A stretch of 64,000 bases of DNA from Pseudomonas asplenii (GTDB lineage Bacteria; Pseudomonadota; Gammaproteobacteria; Pseudomonadales; Pseudomonadaceae), in NCBI RefSeq assembly GCF_001293465.1, contig NZ_JSYZ01000006.1, positions 51,568 to 115,567 on the forward strand. The letters run 5' to 3'. The translations under genes were made by a program, and so were the position numbers. Of this stretch, positions 34,377 through 42,843 are shown piece by piece (the stretch's first letter is position 1; the number at the start of each line of letters is the position of its first letter). Below the pieces are notes generated by a model that was not told the origin of the DNA, ran no database searches, and saw only the letters and a program-made list of their open reading frames with translations.

Positions 34377-34760
34377 GTGACCACACCCAGCCACACCTCT
34401 ACCCAGCTCGTCGACACCACCCGACTCGCTCAAGCCCTAGAAAAATTCGCCAGCGACCGTAACTGGGCCCAGTTCCATTCCCCCAAGAATCTGGTCATGG
34501 CCCTGAGCGGCGAAGTCGGAGAACTGACCGAAATTTTCCAGTGGCTCACCGAAGACGCGTCCAAGGCCGCCGCCCGCACGCCCGAAACCGCCCAGGCAGT
34601 CGAAGAAGAGCTGGCTGACGTGCTCATGTACCTGGTACGCCTGGCCTCGGTGCTTGGCGTCGATCTGAACGCCGCGGCCCAACGCAAGCTGCAACTCAAC
34701 GGCGAGAAGTACCCGGTCGAGAAGGCCCGAAACAGCGCAAAGAAATACGACCAACTCTGA
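34377..34760 (+). CDS. MazG-like nucleotide pyrophosphohydrolase
   Basis: 127 residues, all-alpha NTP-PPase of the MazG/RS21-C6 (dCTPase-like) family, which cleaves (d)NTPs to monophosphate and PPi. Metal-binding ExxE..ExxD helices are visible as SGEVGELTEIFQWL and EEELADVLMYLVRLA. Starts at GTG 34377 with AGGA upstream. It lies 29 nt before a nuclease-helicase gene and shares a duplicated leader with a truncated paralogue at 36866, so it is probably a working part of that cassette rather than the housekeeping MazG. It could deplete nucleotides during phage infection or clean damaged ones; the substrate cannot be read from sequence. Confidence 0.88.
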   Translation: MTTPSHTSTQLVDTTRLAQALEKFASDRNWAQFHSPKNLVMALSGEVGELTEIFQWLTEDASKAAARTPETAQAVEEELADVLMYLVRLASVLGVDLNAAAQRKLQLNGEKYPVEKARNSAKKYDQL

Positions 34761-34789
34761 TTGCCCGGCTCCAGTAAGGAAGAAGGATC

Positions 34790-36691
34790 TTGATCGTTTA
34801 CGAAGCGACCAAACAGCAGTTCCTGGCAGACAACGATAACGACGATATCGAGGACGTGATCCTCCGTAGTTTCGAGTCAGCCACCGGCCGGATCGTCGCA
34901 GCCGCAGAAATGAACGCCTGGAAGAACTCTCTCGGAGCCATGTCACGGGTGTTGCGCGACGGAGAAATCCCCAATGACATCGGCGTGGCCATTGAGCTGC
35001 ACATCCCACAGACCTCCAAGCGTATCGACATCACCCTGACCGGCATGGATGCCAGCGGCAAGCAAAACGTGGTGCTGGTTGAGCTGAAACAATGGGCTGA
35101 AGCCAGTGCCACATCCAAGGACGCCATTGTCAAAACCCTCCTAGGCCGCAAGATCCGGGAAACCGTGCACCCGTCCTATCAGGCCTGGTCGTATGCCTCG
35201 CTACTGGAAGGGTTCAACGAAGCCGTGTATTCCGGCGGCATCCAAGTGCATGCCTGCGCCTATCTGCACAACTACATGCCAGATAACGTCATTGACGGGC
35301 CTCACTACCAGGCCTACATCAACAAGGCCCCGCTGTTCATGAAAGGCAAGGATGAACTGGCCCGTATGCGGGCGTTCATCAAGCAGTACATCGCCAAGGG
35401 CGATGAAAAGCGCGTGCTGCATGAACTGATGGCGAGCCCCATTCGCCCGTCGAAGGCTCTAGCCGACTCGCTGGTGAAACTGCTGAAAAAGCAGGCCGAG
35501 TTCGTTCTTATCGACGACCAGAAAGAAATCCATGAGAACTGCATGGCCGCTGCGACAGGCGCTTCGACGGAGCGCCCAAAAGTCGTGATCATCGAGGGCG
35601 GGCCGGGTACCGGTAAATCCGTGGTGGCACTCAACCTGCTGGTCAACCTCACCAGTCGCGGGCTGGTGGGCAAATACGTGTCGAAAAACTCCGCCCCTCG
35701 GCAGGTGTACGAAAGCAAGCTGACCGGCGCCCTGCCCCGTAGCCATTTTTCGCAGTTGTTTACCGGCTCCGGCTCGTTCATGGAGTCATCCACCAGCGCA
35801 TTCGATTTCCTGGTGGTGGACGAAGCCCATCGCCTGACCGAGAAAAGCGATCTCTACGGCCAGAAAGGCGATAACCAGATCAAGGAACTGATCAATGCCG
35901 CGAACTGCACGATCTTCTTTATCGACGAAGACCAACGCGTCACGCTGAAAGATATCGGCAATCGCGAAGCAATCCGCGCTTTTGCCAAGGCACGCGGTGC
36001 CGAGGTCGAGGAATACGTTCTCACCTCGCAATTCCGTTGCAGCGGCTCGGATGGCTATCTGGCTTGGCTCGACAATGCACTCCAAGTGCGGGAAACAGCA
36101 AACCGGCATCTCGACACCGAGGAATACGAGTTCAAGGTATTCGATACACCGCAAGCCATGCATGCCGCGATCCAGAGCAAGAACGGCAACAACAAGGCTC
36201 GTGTTGTCGCCGGCTACTGCTGGCCCTGGAACAGCAAGAAGCGGGCAAGCGACGACGATATCGTCATTGGTGAGCACTACCGCCGCCAGTGGAATCTGGA
36301 GGAAGACGAGAAGCGCTGGATCATTGCGCAGAACTCTGTCGAACAGGTGGGTTGCATCCACACCTGTCAGGGCCTGGAGGTGGACTACATCGGCGTGATC
36401 ATCGGCCCGGACCTGATCATTCGGGGAGGCAATGTGGTGACGGTGCCGGAGCAGCGAGACAAGAACGATCGCTCGGTCTTCGGCTACAAAAAGCTCATGA
36501 AAGCCGAGCCGGAAAAGATGCGGCAGCTACTCGACCTGATCATCAAGAACACCTACAGGACTCTGATGACCCGCGGGATGAAGGGTTGTTACCTGTACTG
36601 CACAGATGAAGAAACGGCCCAATACTTCCGCGAACGGCTGCTCGTACGCAAGCCGGATACCTCCGCTCGTTCCAAAGCACTCTCGGCCTAG
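34790..36691 (+). CDS. DUF2075 SF1-type helicase with N-terminal PD-(D/E)XK-like nuclease domain (cassette 1)
   Basis: 633 residues, TTG start 34790 with AAGGA upstream. The N-terminal domain has RIDITLTG (Asp80) and VVLVELKQW (Glu98, Lys100), a PD-(D/E)XK-type D...ExK pattern. The motor has Walker A GGPGTGKS (270-277), Walker B LVVDEAHRL (Asp344-Glu345), FFIDEDQR (about 377), QFRCSG (414), motif V HTCQGLEVDYIGVIIGPD and an arginine-rich motif VI YRTLMTRGMKG. This fits the DUF2075 family of predicted nucleases/helicases. All core residues look intact. Co-transcribed with the mazG-like gene; the paralogue 305 nt downstream (from 36997) has the same architecture. Biological role unknown; phage defence is inferred. 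Confidence 0.86.
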   Translation: MIVYEATKQQFLADNDNDDIEDVILRSFESATGRIVAAAEMNAWKNSLGAMSRVLRDGEIPNDIGVAIELHIPQTSKRIDITLTGMDASGKQNVVLVELKQWAEASATSKDAIVKTLLGRKIRETVHPSYQAWSYASLLEGFNEAVYSGGIQVHACAYLHNYMPDNVIDGPHYQAYINKAPLFMKGKDELARMRAFIKQYIAKGDEKRVLHELMASPIRPSKALADSLVKLLKKQAEFVLIDDQKEIHENCMAAATGASTERPKVVIIEGGPGTGKSVVALNLLVNLTSRGLVGKYVSKNSAPRQVYESKLTGALPRSHFSQLFTGSGSFMESSTSAFDFLVVDEAHRLTEKSDLYGQKGDNQIKELINAANCTIFFIDEDQRVTLKDIGNREAIRAFAKARGAEVEEYVLTSQFRCSGSDGYLAWLDNALQVRETANRHLDTEEYEFKVFDTPQAMHAAIQSKNGNNKARVVAGYCWPWNSKKRASDDDIVIGEHYRRQWNLEEDEKRWIIAQNSVEQVGCIHTCQGLEVDYIGVIIGPDLIIRGGNVVTVPEQRDKNDRSVFGYKKLMKAEPEKMRQLLDLIIKNTYRTLMTRGMKGCYLYCTDEETAQYFRERLLVRKPDTSARSKALSA

Positions 36692-36749
36692 TGCAATGGC
36701 TCTCATTTGGGCCCATCGGGGCCCAATGAATCCCCTTTCAATTAACATA

Positions 36750-36865
36750 GAAATGTCGTACGCACTTCCTCATCATGTATGTAGGAAGTAAGGTGTCGAG
36801 CATCCGAAATAAAGGCGAAATAGTGGCCATCACAGCTTCGCCTGCTCAACACCACAGGAATCTTC
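36750..36865 (+). promoter_or_regulatory. Leader of mazG-helicase cassette 2 (duplicated element)
   Basis: Collinear with 34260-34376 apart from scattered substitutions and a 1-nt deletion just before the GTG. Inverted repeat arms persist: ACTTCCT/AGGAAGT (36764-36770 with 36783-36789) and GGTGTCGAG/CTCAACACC (36792-36800 with 36845-36853, one mismatch). Conservation of the arms against a drifting background supports function. Confidence 0.6.
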
Positions 36866-37003
36866 GTGACCATTGCTGCCAGCTCCCAGCTCCCAGAAAC
36901 CATCCGCCTAGCCCTTGAGCAATTAACCAGCAGCCTGGGCTGGCTTCAATTTCGTGCGCCTGACGCATTGGCGCTGAGTCATGAATTCGGCATTGGGTGG
37001 TGA
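36866..37003 (+). pseudogene. Truncated mazG-like gene of cassette 2
   Basis: A GTG-initiated 45-codon frame: RLALEQLTSSLGWLQFRAPD aligns with RLAQALEKFASDRNWAQFHSPK of the intact mazG-like protein, and LALSHEFGIGW replaces the ExxE helix, after which the frame stops. The metal-binding residues are gone, so no enzyme can result. It ends at TGA 37001-37003 overlapping possible starts of the helicase gene, so it may survive as a translated leader peptide that couples helicase expression. Confidence 0.75.
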
Positions 37004-37005
37004 CA

Positions 37006-38766
37006 ATGGCGGCTCTTGCGACCCTCAAGATCGAAGACTTCTGCTCGAACGCAGCCAATCCGGAGTTCATCAAAAAACTGTGCAAGGACTTCGCCTTGAC
37101 GTTTCCCGATTCGAAACTATCGGAATCCGAAATCCGCTCCTGGAGGAACTCCCTACCTGAACTTGCCAAGTTGCTCCAGCAACAGCAACCGCCACTCCGG
37201 GGGCATATCCTGATCGAGTATCCGATGCCGATTGGCTCTGAACGTGCCGATTGCATCCTGGTAGGCGAGAGCGAAGCGGGTCCGGAAATCATCGTCATCG
37301 AGTTGAAGCAATGGACACAAGGTTCCGTCACATTGCACGGCAAACACGGCGTCACCTGGCTGGAGGTTGCCGCCACCGATCCTTACACAAGCAAACACCC
37401 CTGTGAGCAAGTGAATATCTACCGATCGGCGCTGGAGCATGCGCTCAACTTCGGAGACTTCAAGCCCATCATCAACACACTGGTTTTTCTTCATAACTAC
37501 CAGGAAAAACCAAAAGAGGAAGTGTTGCGTGCCAATGAGTTCAGCTCACATGTCAACAGTTCCTTGCTCCGCTCTCTAAACCATGGAGAACTGGATGCCG
37601 CACTGCTGCTATCCCGACTTAAGCGTCCGACACAGGCACTTGCCCACCTGACCTCGCCACAGAGAAAGTACTCGGACGCCTTTATCCTGAACTTCAGCGA
37701 AAAACTCAATTGCAGTGACCTTTTCAAGGCGACTGGTCAGCAAACGCATGCGTTCAAAAGGATTGCGCCACTGGTGCAACAGGCACAGACGAATACTTGC
37801 GTAATCATCCACGGATTGGTCGGCACCGGAAAAACCGTTCTCGCCATGAAGCTTGTGCAGCACCTCATGAAGCTGGGCAAGAATCCTAAGTACTACGTCA
37901 AGTCAGCCGCTATCGGCCAGTGCATAAAAGGCTTGGACTTCGCGGTAAATGGCAAGGCGGTCACTCCTTATCTGGTCGTTGATGAAGCCCATCGCCTGAC
38001 AAAAGCAACAGCCGCAGGCTTGATGGACAACAAGCACCTCATTGTCTTTTTCATCGATGATTCTCAATGGATCAGTCCAGAGGAGAACTGCCGCAGCGAT
38101 GATATCCAGCAAATGGCCCATGCACGTGGCTACCACGTGATAACCCATGTACTGGACGAGCAGTTGAGATGTCGTGGCGCCAACAGCTATGTGGATTGGG
38201 TCTACGATCTGGTATTCGGAGCAGCAACCCAGGCGTATTCATCAGTACCGGAATTCTCAGTGCAGGTGGCTGAATCCCCCCAAGCCATGGAGGACCACCT
38301 GAGAGCGCAGGCCCGAGGCAATGCATCAGGCCGAATCGTGGCGGGTTACTGCTGGCACTGGCAGACGGAGCGCACGCCCGGGGTAGGCACAGACATCCAT
38401 ATTGGGCCATGGCAGGCTCGCTGGAACCAGAAAATGGCATTCAAGGAGTGGAATCAACTCGTCGGATACCATGAGGAAGTCGGTGCCATTTATACGGTAC
38501 AAGGATTTGAGTATGACTATGTAGGGGTCATTCTTGGACCGGACATCGTCCTGAGAAATGGTCGAATCGAAATTGAGCCCAGCTGCAACGCGGACAAGAG
38601 ACTGAGTAATATGCGAACAGATCCTGCCGTACGCAAACAAGTCATTCGAAACATCTATTACGTACTTCTAACTAGGGCTCGTCGAGGAGTTGTGCTGTAC
38701 GCGGTCGATCCGGCACTGCAACAGTTTATGCTCACAAACATCACAGCGAAAGTTAGAGGTCACTGA
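37006..38766 (+). CDS. DUF2075 SF1-type helicase with N-terminal PD-(D/E)XK-like nuclease domain (cassette 2)
   Basis: 586 residues from ATG 37006 (GTG at 36997 or 37000 also possible). Paralogue of the 34790 gene: RADCILVG (Asp82) and IIVIELKQW (Glu99, Lys101) in the nuclease-like domain; Walker A GLVGTGKT (270-277), YLVVDEAHRL (Asp326-Glu327), VFFIDDSQW, EQLRCRGANSYVDW, motif V YTVQGFEYDYVGVILGPD and motif VI YYVLLTRARRG (551-561). Substantially diverged outside motifs, so the duplication is old or the units were acquired separately. Follows the truncated mazG with stop-start overlap. Role unknown; same reasoning as for cassette 1. Confidence 0.85.
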   Translation: MAALATLKIEDFCSNAANPEFIKKLCKDFALTFPDSKLSESEIRSWRNSLPELAKLLQQQQPPLRGHILIEYPMPIGSERADCILVGESEAGPEIIVIELKQWTQGSVTLHGKHGVTWLEVAATDPYTSKHPCEQVNIYRSALEHALNFGDFKPIINTLVFLHNYQEKPKEEVLRANEFSSHVNSSLLRSLNHGELDAALLLSRLKRPTQALAHLTSPQRKYSDAFILNFSEKLNCSDLFKATGQQTHAFKRIAPLVQQAQTNTCVIIHGLVGTGKTVLAMKLVQHLMKLGKNPKYYVKSAAIGQCIKGLDFAVNGKAVTPYLVVDEAHRLTKATAAGLMDNKHLIVFFIDDSQWISPEENCRSDDIQQMAHARGYHVITHVLDEQLRCRGANSYVDWVYDLVFGAATQAYSSVPEFSVQVAESPQAMEDHLRAQARGNASGRIVAGYCWHWQTERTPGVGTDIHIGPWQARWNQKMAFKEWNQLVGYHEEVGAIYTVQGFEYDYVGVILGPDIVLRNGRIEIEPSCNADKRLSNMRTDPAVRKQVIRNIYYVLLTRARRGVVLYAVDPALQQFMLTNITAKVRGH

Positions 38767-38793
38767 CATCCTCTCTTTGACAGTTGCAACGAA

Positions 38794-38818
38794 GAAGCCG
38801 CCCTACTGAGGCGGCTTC
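38794..38818. terminator. Hairpin between the helicase gene and the convergent DUF6124 gene
   Basis: Perfect 9-bp stem GAAGCCGCC/GGCGGCTTC with 7-nt loop, 27 nt after the helicase stop and 17 nt beyond the convergent gene's stop. No long T run on either strand; probably a modest bidirectional terminator. Confidence 0.6.
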
Positions 38819-38835
38819 ATGCTTGTGTTGATCAA

Positions 38836-39192
38836 TCAAACATCCAGCGACGGCGGCGATCCTTCAAGCAAAGCATCCACCACAGCCTTCGCCACCTCCA
38901 CTGAATGCAGCATTCCCCAGAACAACGTCCGTTCCACCGGGTTCTCATGCAAGCTGATCTCATCACCGTTCAGCTCAGCAACCTCCAGCAATTTCGACAC
39001 ATAGCTCAACGCATCATGAGCCGTAACACCGGATTGAATAGCAAAAATCGTGGTACAGAGCGGATCACTGTGATCGACGGTTTTAGAGAGGGTCAACGCG
39101 AGGCTATCAAGCAATCTGGCCGCATCAGGTCTCTTCGATTCCAGAGGTTCATTGGAAACAGAAGGTGGATCAGGAGTGATTTTTTTCACCAT
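38836..39192 (-). CDS. DUF6124-like small Pseudomonas protein
   Basis: 118 residues, ATG 39192 with GGAG upstream (GGAGATCCACC). Begins MVKKITPDPPSVSNEPLESKRPDAARLLDSLALTLSK, which resembles the N-terminal pattern (basic start, TPDPP, then a helical region) of DUF6124 proteins, which are common and multicopy in pseudomonads; function unknown. No membrane segment or signal. A long leader lies upstream with no gene called in it. Confidence 0.65.
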   Translation of the reverse strand: MVKKITPDPPSVSNEPLESKRPDAARLLDSLALTLSKTVDHSDPLCTTIFAIQSGVTAHDALSYVSKLLEVAELNGDEISLHENPVERTLFWGMLHSVEVAKAVVDALLEGSPPSLDV

Positions 39193-39480
39193 GGTGGATC
39201 TCCAAAATCATTAAGGGGATCACCACACTGGCTGCGAAACCAAGGGTGGCGAACTGTACGCAGGTTCGCAGACCGGTGATCTTGGAAACCGGCAGGCATA
39301 AGCCTCCTGCGCACAGCCCGCCATAACGCTGGCAAAGAAAAGCCGCTTACGCGGCACTGTGCGCCAAGACACTACACGGGCTGCGAAACCCATATCGCTG
39401 AATTTGCAGCGACATCGAGAATGTAGGCACGGTCATTGGCGCACACAATATTCTCCCACGCCTAAATCACGTAGGAAAAG
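39193..39480 (-). promoter_or_regulatory. Long 5' leader of the DUF6124-like gene
   Basis: About 280 nt upstream of the gene hold no convincing gene but show internal repetition: on the minus strand GGTTTCGCAGCC occurs near 39230, and GGGTTTCGCAGCCCG near 39380. Short open frames exist (for example ATG near 39414 and near 39325) but without clear ribosome sites. May be a structured RNA leader or a remnant gene. The remaining stretch to the acyl-CoA synthetase stop (39609) is AT-rich and shows nothing identifiable. Confidence 0.35.
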
Positions 39481-39608
39481 TAAGTTCATTTTGAAAGCTA
39501 TTTCTACTCATTACGAGACGCCATCGAGCCATAGGTGAGAAGGGAAAACCTCTCACCTACCCGCTCGAAAACGCCGACATCAGTCGGGGTAAAAATCGGA
39601 GACAGCCC

Positions 39609-41291
39609 TCACCCCACCTTCTCCCCCACCAACCTCTCCAAACTCATCTCCCGCATCCGAAACTTCTGCACCTTCCCCGTCACCGTCATCGGAAACGCCT
39701 CCACGAACAGGAAATGCCGCGGCACCTTGAAGTGCGCGATCTTCCCCTTGCAGAACGCCTTCAACTCTTCATCACCCGCACTATGTCCCGGATGACACTT
39801 CACCCACGCCACAATCTCCTCGCCATAGCGTTCATCCGGTATCCCGATCACCTGCACATCCGCCACCGCCGGGTGCCTGAACAGAAACTCCTCGATCTCC
39901 CGCGGGTACACGTTCTCGCCCCCGCGAATGATCATGTCCTTGTTGCGCCCGACGATGCTCACGTACCCCGCCTCATCCATCACCGCTAGGTCGCCGGTGT
40001 GCATCCAGCGCGCGCCGTCGATGGACTGGGCGGTGGCCTCGGCGTCGTTCCAGTAGCCGAGCATCACGCTGTAGCCGCGGGTGCACAGTTCGCCGATCTG
40101 CCCGCGCGGCACGATGCGCCCGGCTTCGTCGATGATCTTGCTCTCCAGGTGCGGCTGGGTGCGGCCGACGCTGGCGACGCGGCGCTCCAGGTCGTCATCG
40201 GCTGCGGTCTGGGTCGACACCGGGCTGGTTTCGGTCATGCCGTAGGCAATCTGCACTTCGACCATGTGCATTTCGCCGATCACCCGTTTCATCACTTCGA
40301 TCGGGCAGGTGGCGCCGGCCATGATGCCGCTGCGCAGGCTGGACAGGTCGAATTCGGCCCGGCGCGGGTGGTCCAGTTCGGCGATGAACATGGTCGGTAC
40401 ACCGTACAGCACGGTGGCGCGTTCCTCGGCCACCGCCTGCAGGGCGGTCAGCGGGTCGAAGGCGTCGCCCGGGTAGATCAGGGTGCTGCCGTGGGTCAGG
40501 CCGCCGAGGTTGCCCATGACCATGCCGAAGCAGTGGTACAGCGGCACCGGGATGACCAGGCGATCCTGCTCGGTCAGGCCCAGGCTTTCGCCGACCAGGT
40601 AGCCGTTGTTGAGGATGTTGTAGTGGCTGAGGGTCGCGCCCTTGGGGAAGCCGGTGGTGCCGGAGGTGTACTGGATGTTGATCGGTTCATCGAACTGCAA
40701 TTGCGCGCTGCAGGCGCGCAGGTCTTCGGCGGCGACACACTCGGCGCGCTCCTGCAGCGCCGCCCAGCCGAGCATGCCGGCGGCCGGGCTGTGGCCCAGG
40801 CTGATCACGCCGCGCAGTTCCGGGAGCAGGCGGCTGTGCAAGGCGCCCAGGGCGCTGCCGGCCAGTTCCGGCAGCAGTTCGCCGAGCATGGCGTGGTAGT
40901 CGCTGGTCTTGAAGGCGTCGGCGCAGATCAGCCAGCGGCAGCCGGAGTGCTTGAGCGCGTATTCCAGTTCGCTGACGCGGTAGGCCGGGTTGATGTTGAC
41001 CAGGATCACGCCGACCTTGGCGCTGGCGAACTGGGCGATGCACCACTCGGCGCAGTTCGGCGCCCAGATGCCGAGGCGCTCGCCCGGTTGCATGCCGATC
41101 GCCAGCAGCGCGCGGGCGCAGCGGTCGACCTGTTCGGCCAGTTGCGCCCAGCTGTAGCGCACCTGCTGGTGGCGCACCACCAATGCCTCGCGCTCGGCAA
41201 AGCGCGCCACGGTCTGGTCGAATGCGGCGCCAATGGTCATGGCCAGTAGCGGCTTGTCCTGTCGGCCGCGGGTGTAGCTGGGTGAAGTCAT
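39609..41291 (-). CDS. AMP-binding acyl-CoA synthetase (ACSF2/FadD-like)
   Basis: Activates a carboxylic (probably medium/long-chain fatty) acid to its CoA thioester via an acyl-AMP. 560 residues from ATG 41291 behind GAGGGG; the open frame upstream to 41369 is not conserved. The P-loop [20 protein letters not shown] lies near residue 190, the A5 motif [10 protein letters not shown] near 320, then [34 protein letters not shown] and the C-terminal Lys in TGKVQKFRM. Substrate cannot be fixed from sequence. Stands alone, convergent with nothing close. Confidence 0.85.
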   Translation of the reverse strand: MTSPSYTRGRQDKPLLAMTIGAAFDQTVARFAEREALVVRHQQVRYSWAQLAEQVDRCARALLAIGMQPGERLGIWAPNCAEWCIAQFASAKVGVILVNINPAYRVSELEYALKHSGCRWLICADAFKTSDYHAMLGELLPELAGSALGALHSRLLPELRGVISLGHSPAAGMLGWAALQERAECVAAEDLRACSAQLQFDEPINIQYTSGTTGFPKGATLSHYNILNNGYLVGESLGLTEQDRLVIPVPLYHCFGMVMGNLGGLTHGSTLIYPGDAFDPLTALQAVAEERATVLYGVPTMFIAELDHPRRAEFDLSSLRSGIMAGATCPIEVMKRVIGEMHMVEVQIAYGMTETSPVSTQTAADDDLERRVASVGRTQPHLESKIIDEAGRIVPRGQIGELCTRGYSVMLGYWNDAEATAQSIDGARWMHTGDLAVMDEAGYVSIVGRNKDMIIRGGENVYPREIEEFLFRHPAVADVQVIGIPDERYGEEIVAWVKCHPGHSAGDEELKAFCKGKIAHFKVPRHFLFVEAFPMTVTGKVQKFRMREMSLERLVGEKVG

Positions 41292-41526
41292 GGTGTCCCC
41301 TCGATCTTGTACTTGTGTGCCGTCCTGGCGGGGAGGCCTTGCCTGAGGATGCCAAGCAGTGAAGTACAAAACCGCGGAGGACGCGAAATCCCACAGCGAA
41401 ATCCAGCGGACAGCCGGAGCAAGAAAGATTACCCAACGGTAGTGGGGACAGTCACCGAAACGTTACGCAATAGTGGCATAATGCGACCCGCCCACGGGCT
41501 CTCCGGAACACATCGGTCAAACATCC

Positions 41527-41982
41527 ATGAAGCACAATCCAGCACAGTCGGGTTTCACCCTGGTGGAACTGATGGTCAGCGTCGTCGTGGTCGCCATCCT
41601 GGCCGCCATCGCCGTTCCGGCCTACAGCAGCTACGTCAACAAGAGCACGATCAAGGCCGCCCAGGCCGACCTGGTTGCCCTGAGCCTGAACCTGGAAAAC
41701 AGCTACCAGAAACAGCTGGTGTATCCGACCTCCACCGCCAGCGGTGTCACCCAGATCCAGTGCGCGCTGATCGGTAACCCGTCGCCCTGCACCAGCCCGT
41801 CGTCGGGCTGGCAGCCGAGCCAGTCGGGCAAGTTCAACTACTCGATCAGTTCCACCTCGACCACCTACACCGTGACCGCGACCGGCAACGGCGGCGCACT
41901 CAACGGTTGCACCATCACCCTGGACCAGAGCAACAGCCGCAGCATCAGCTCGTGCAGTTCGTACAACGGTAGCTGGCTGTAA
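41527..41982 (+). CDS. PilE-like type IV minor pilin
   Basis: 151 residues. Class III prepilin leader MKHNPAQSG, cleaved before FTLVELMVSVVVVAILAAIAVPAYSSY with Glu5 present, followed by a Ser/Thr-rich globular domain containing four cysteines (QCALIGNPSPC and GCTITL...SSCSSY), probably two disulfides. First gene of a five-gene cluster transcribed together. Resembles PilE of the pilin assembly (fimT-pilVWX-pilE) gene set. Confidence 0.88.
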   Translation: MKHNPAQSGFTLVELMVSVVVVAILAAIAVPAYSSYVNKSTIKAAQADLVALSLNLENSYQKQLVYPTSTASGVTQIQCALIGNPSPCTSPSSGWQPSQSGKFNYSISSTSTTYTVTATGNGGALNGCTITLDQSNSRSISSCSSYNGSWL

Positions 41983-42446
41983 TGCGCTGCCGCGGCTTCA
42001 CCCTGGTCGAACTGATGATCACCGTCGCCCTGCTCGGCCTTATCCTGATGGTGGGCGTACCACTCACCCAGTCCTGGACCAACAGCAGCTACCAGCGCGA
42101 TGCCGCCGGCCTGCTCAAGCAGGGCATCAGCCGCGCCAAGGCGACCGCGCTGCGCAACCAGGGCGCCGTGCAGGACAGCGCACCCGCCGCCGTGCTGTGC
42201 CGCTCCGGGCAGAATCTCAAGCTGTTCCGGCTCAACGCCGGGCAATCGATCGATTGCAACGCCACCAGCCAACCGGTCTGGAGCAGCACGATCCCGGCCG
42301 CGGCGGGAATCAAGGTCGCCGGGGTCGACATGGCCTGCGTCGCCTTCAGCAACCGCGGCCTGGCGGTCAGCGGCAACAGCTGCAGCACCGGTACGCTGCA
42401 GGTCACGGCGGGCAGCGAGAGTTCGGTCGATGTCCCGCTCATTTAA
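41982..42446 (+). CDS. FimT/GspH-like minor pilin
   Basis: 154 residues. Short leader MRCRG then FTLVELMITVALLGLILMVGVPL with Glu5. C-terminal GspH/FimT-type domain (AAGLLKQGISRAKATALRNQG; late cysteines). The ATG overlaps the preceding stop by one base (TAATG), so translation is coupled. Confidence 0.88.
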   Translation: MRCRGFTLVELMITVALLGLILMVGVPLTQSWTNSSYQRDAAGLLKQGISRAKATALRNQGAVQDSAPAAVLCRSGQNLKLFRLNAGQSIDCNATSQPVWSSTIPAAAGIKVAGVDMACVAFSNRGLAVSGNSCSTGTLQVTAGSESSVDVPLI

Positions 42447-42843
42447 GCTGCGCCGGCTCCAGCGCGGCGATGTCCTGCTCGAATCGCTGATCGGCATCCT
42501 GTTGATGGCGACCATCGGCCTGGGCATCACCTATGCCTCATCACGGGCGGCCATCAGCCAGCGCGACATGAAGCTGCAGAACATCGTGGTCAACCAGATG
42601 CGCAGCCTGCTGGAACAGAACGGCGCGCTGCTGTGCTCGAGCAAGGCCTCGCTGCTGGTGGTGTCCATTCCCAGCCAGACCGACACCGTGCCGATCACCG
42701 CGACCTGCACCAACGCACCGAGCGTCACCGTCGGCACCAGCACGATCACCGGCGGCACGCCGCAAAGCTCGGTGGTGCTCACCACCCGCGCCCAGGACAG
42801 CAGCCTGTTCGGTGGCATCATCCGGGTCGGAGACGAGTCTTGA
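42430..42843 (+). CDS. PilV-like minor pilin
   Basis: 137 residues, ATG 42430 inside the end of the preceding gene (17-nt overlap). Leader MSRSFKLRRLQRG then DVLLESLIGILLMATIGLGITYASS, keeping Glu5 and the PilV-type LLExLI pattern. Two cysteines in the C-terminal part. Fits the PilV position of a pilVWX cluster. Confidence 0.85.
   Translation: MSRSFKLRRLQRGDVLLESLIGILLMATIGLGITYASSRAAISQRDMKLQNIVVNQMRSLLEQNGALLCSSKASLLVVSIPSQTDTVPITATCTNAPSVTVGTSTITGGTPQSSVVLTTRAQDSSLFGGIIRVGDES

Noticed and set aside
37006..38766. Reading the two DUF2075 genes as a recent duplication
   Set aside because: Outside the motifs and leader the proteins are widely diverged, so the copies are old or acquired separately.
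41471..41490. Promoter of the pilin operon at CATAAT
   Set aside because: A good -10-like hexamer exists, but no -35 of any quality lies 16-18 nt upstream, and no sigma-54 element was seen; not strong enough to list.
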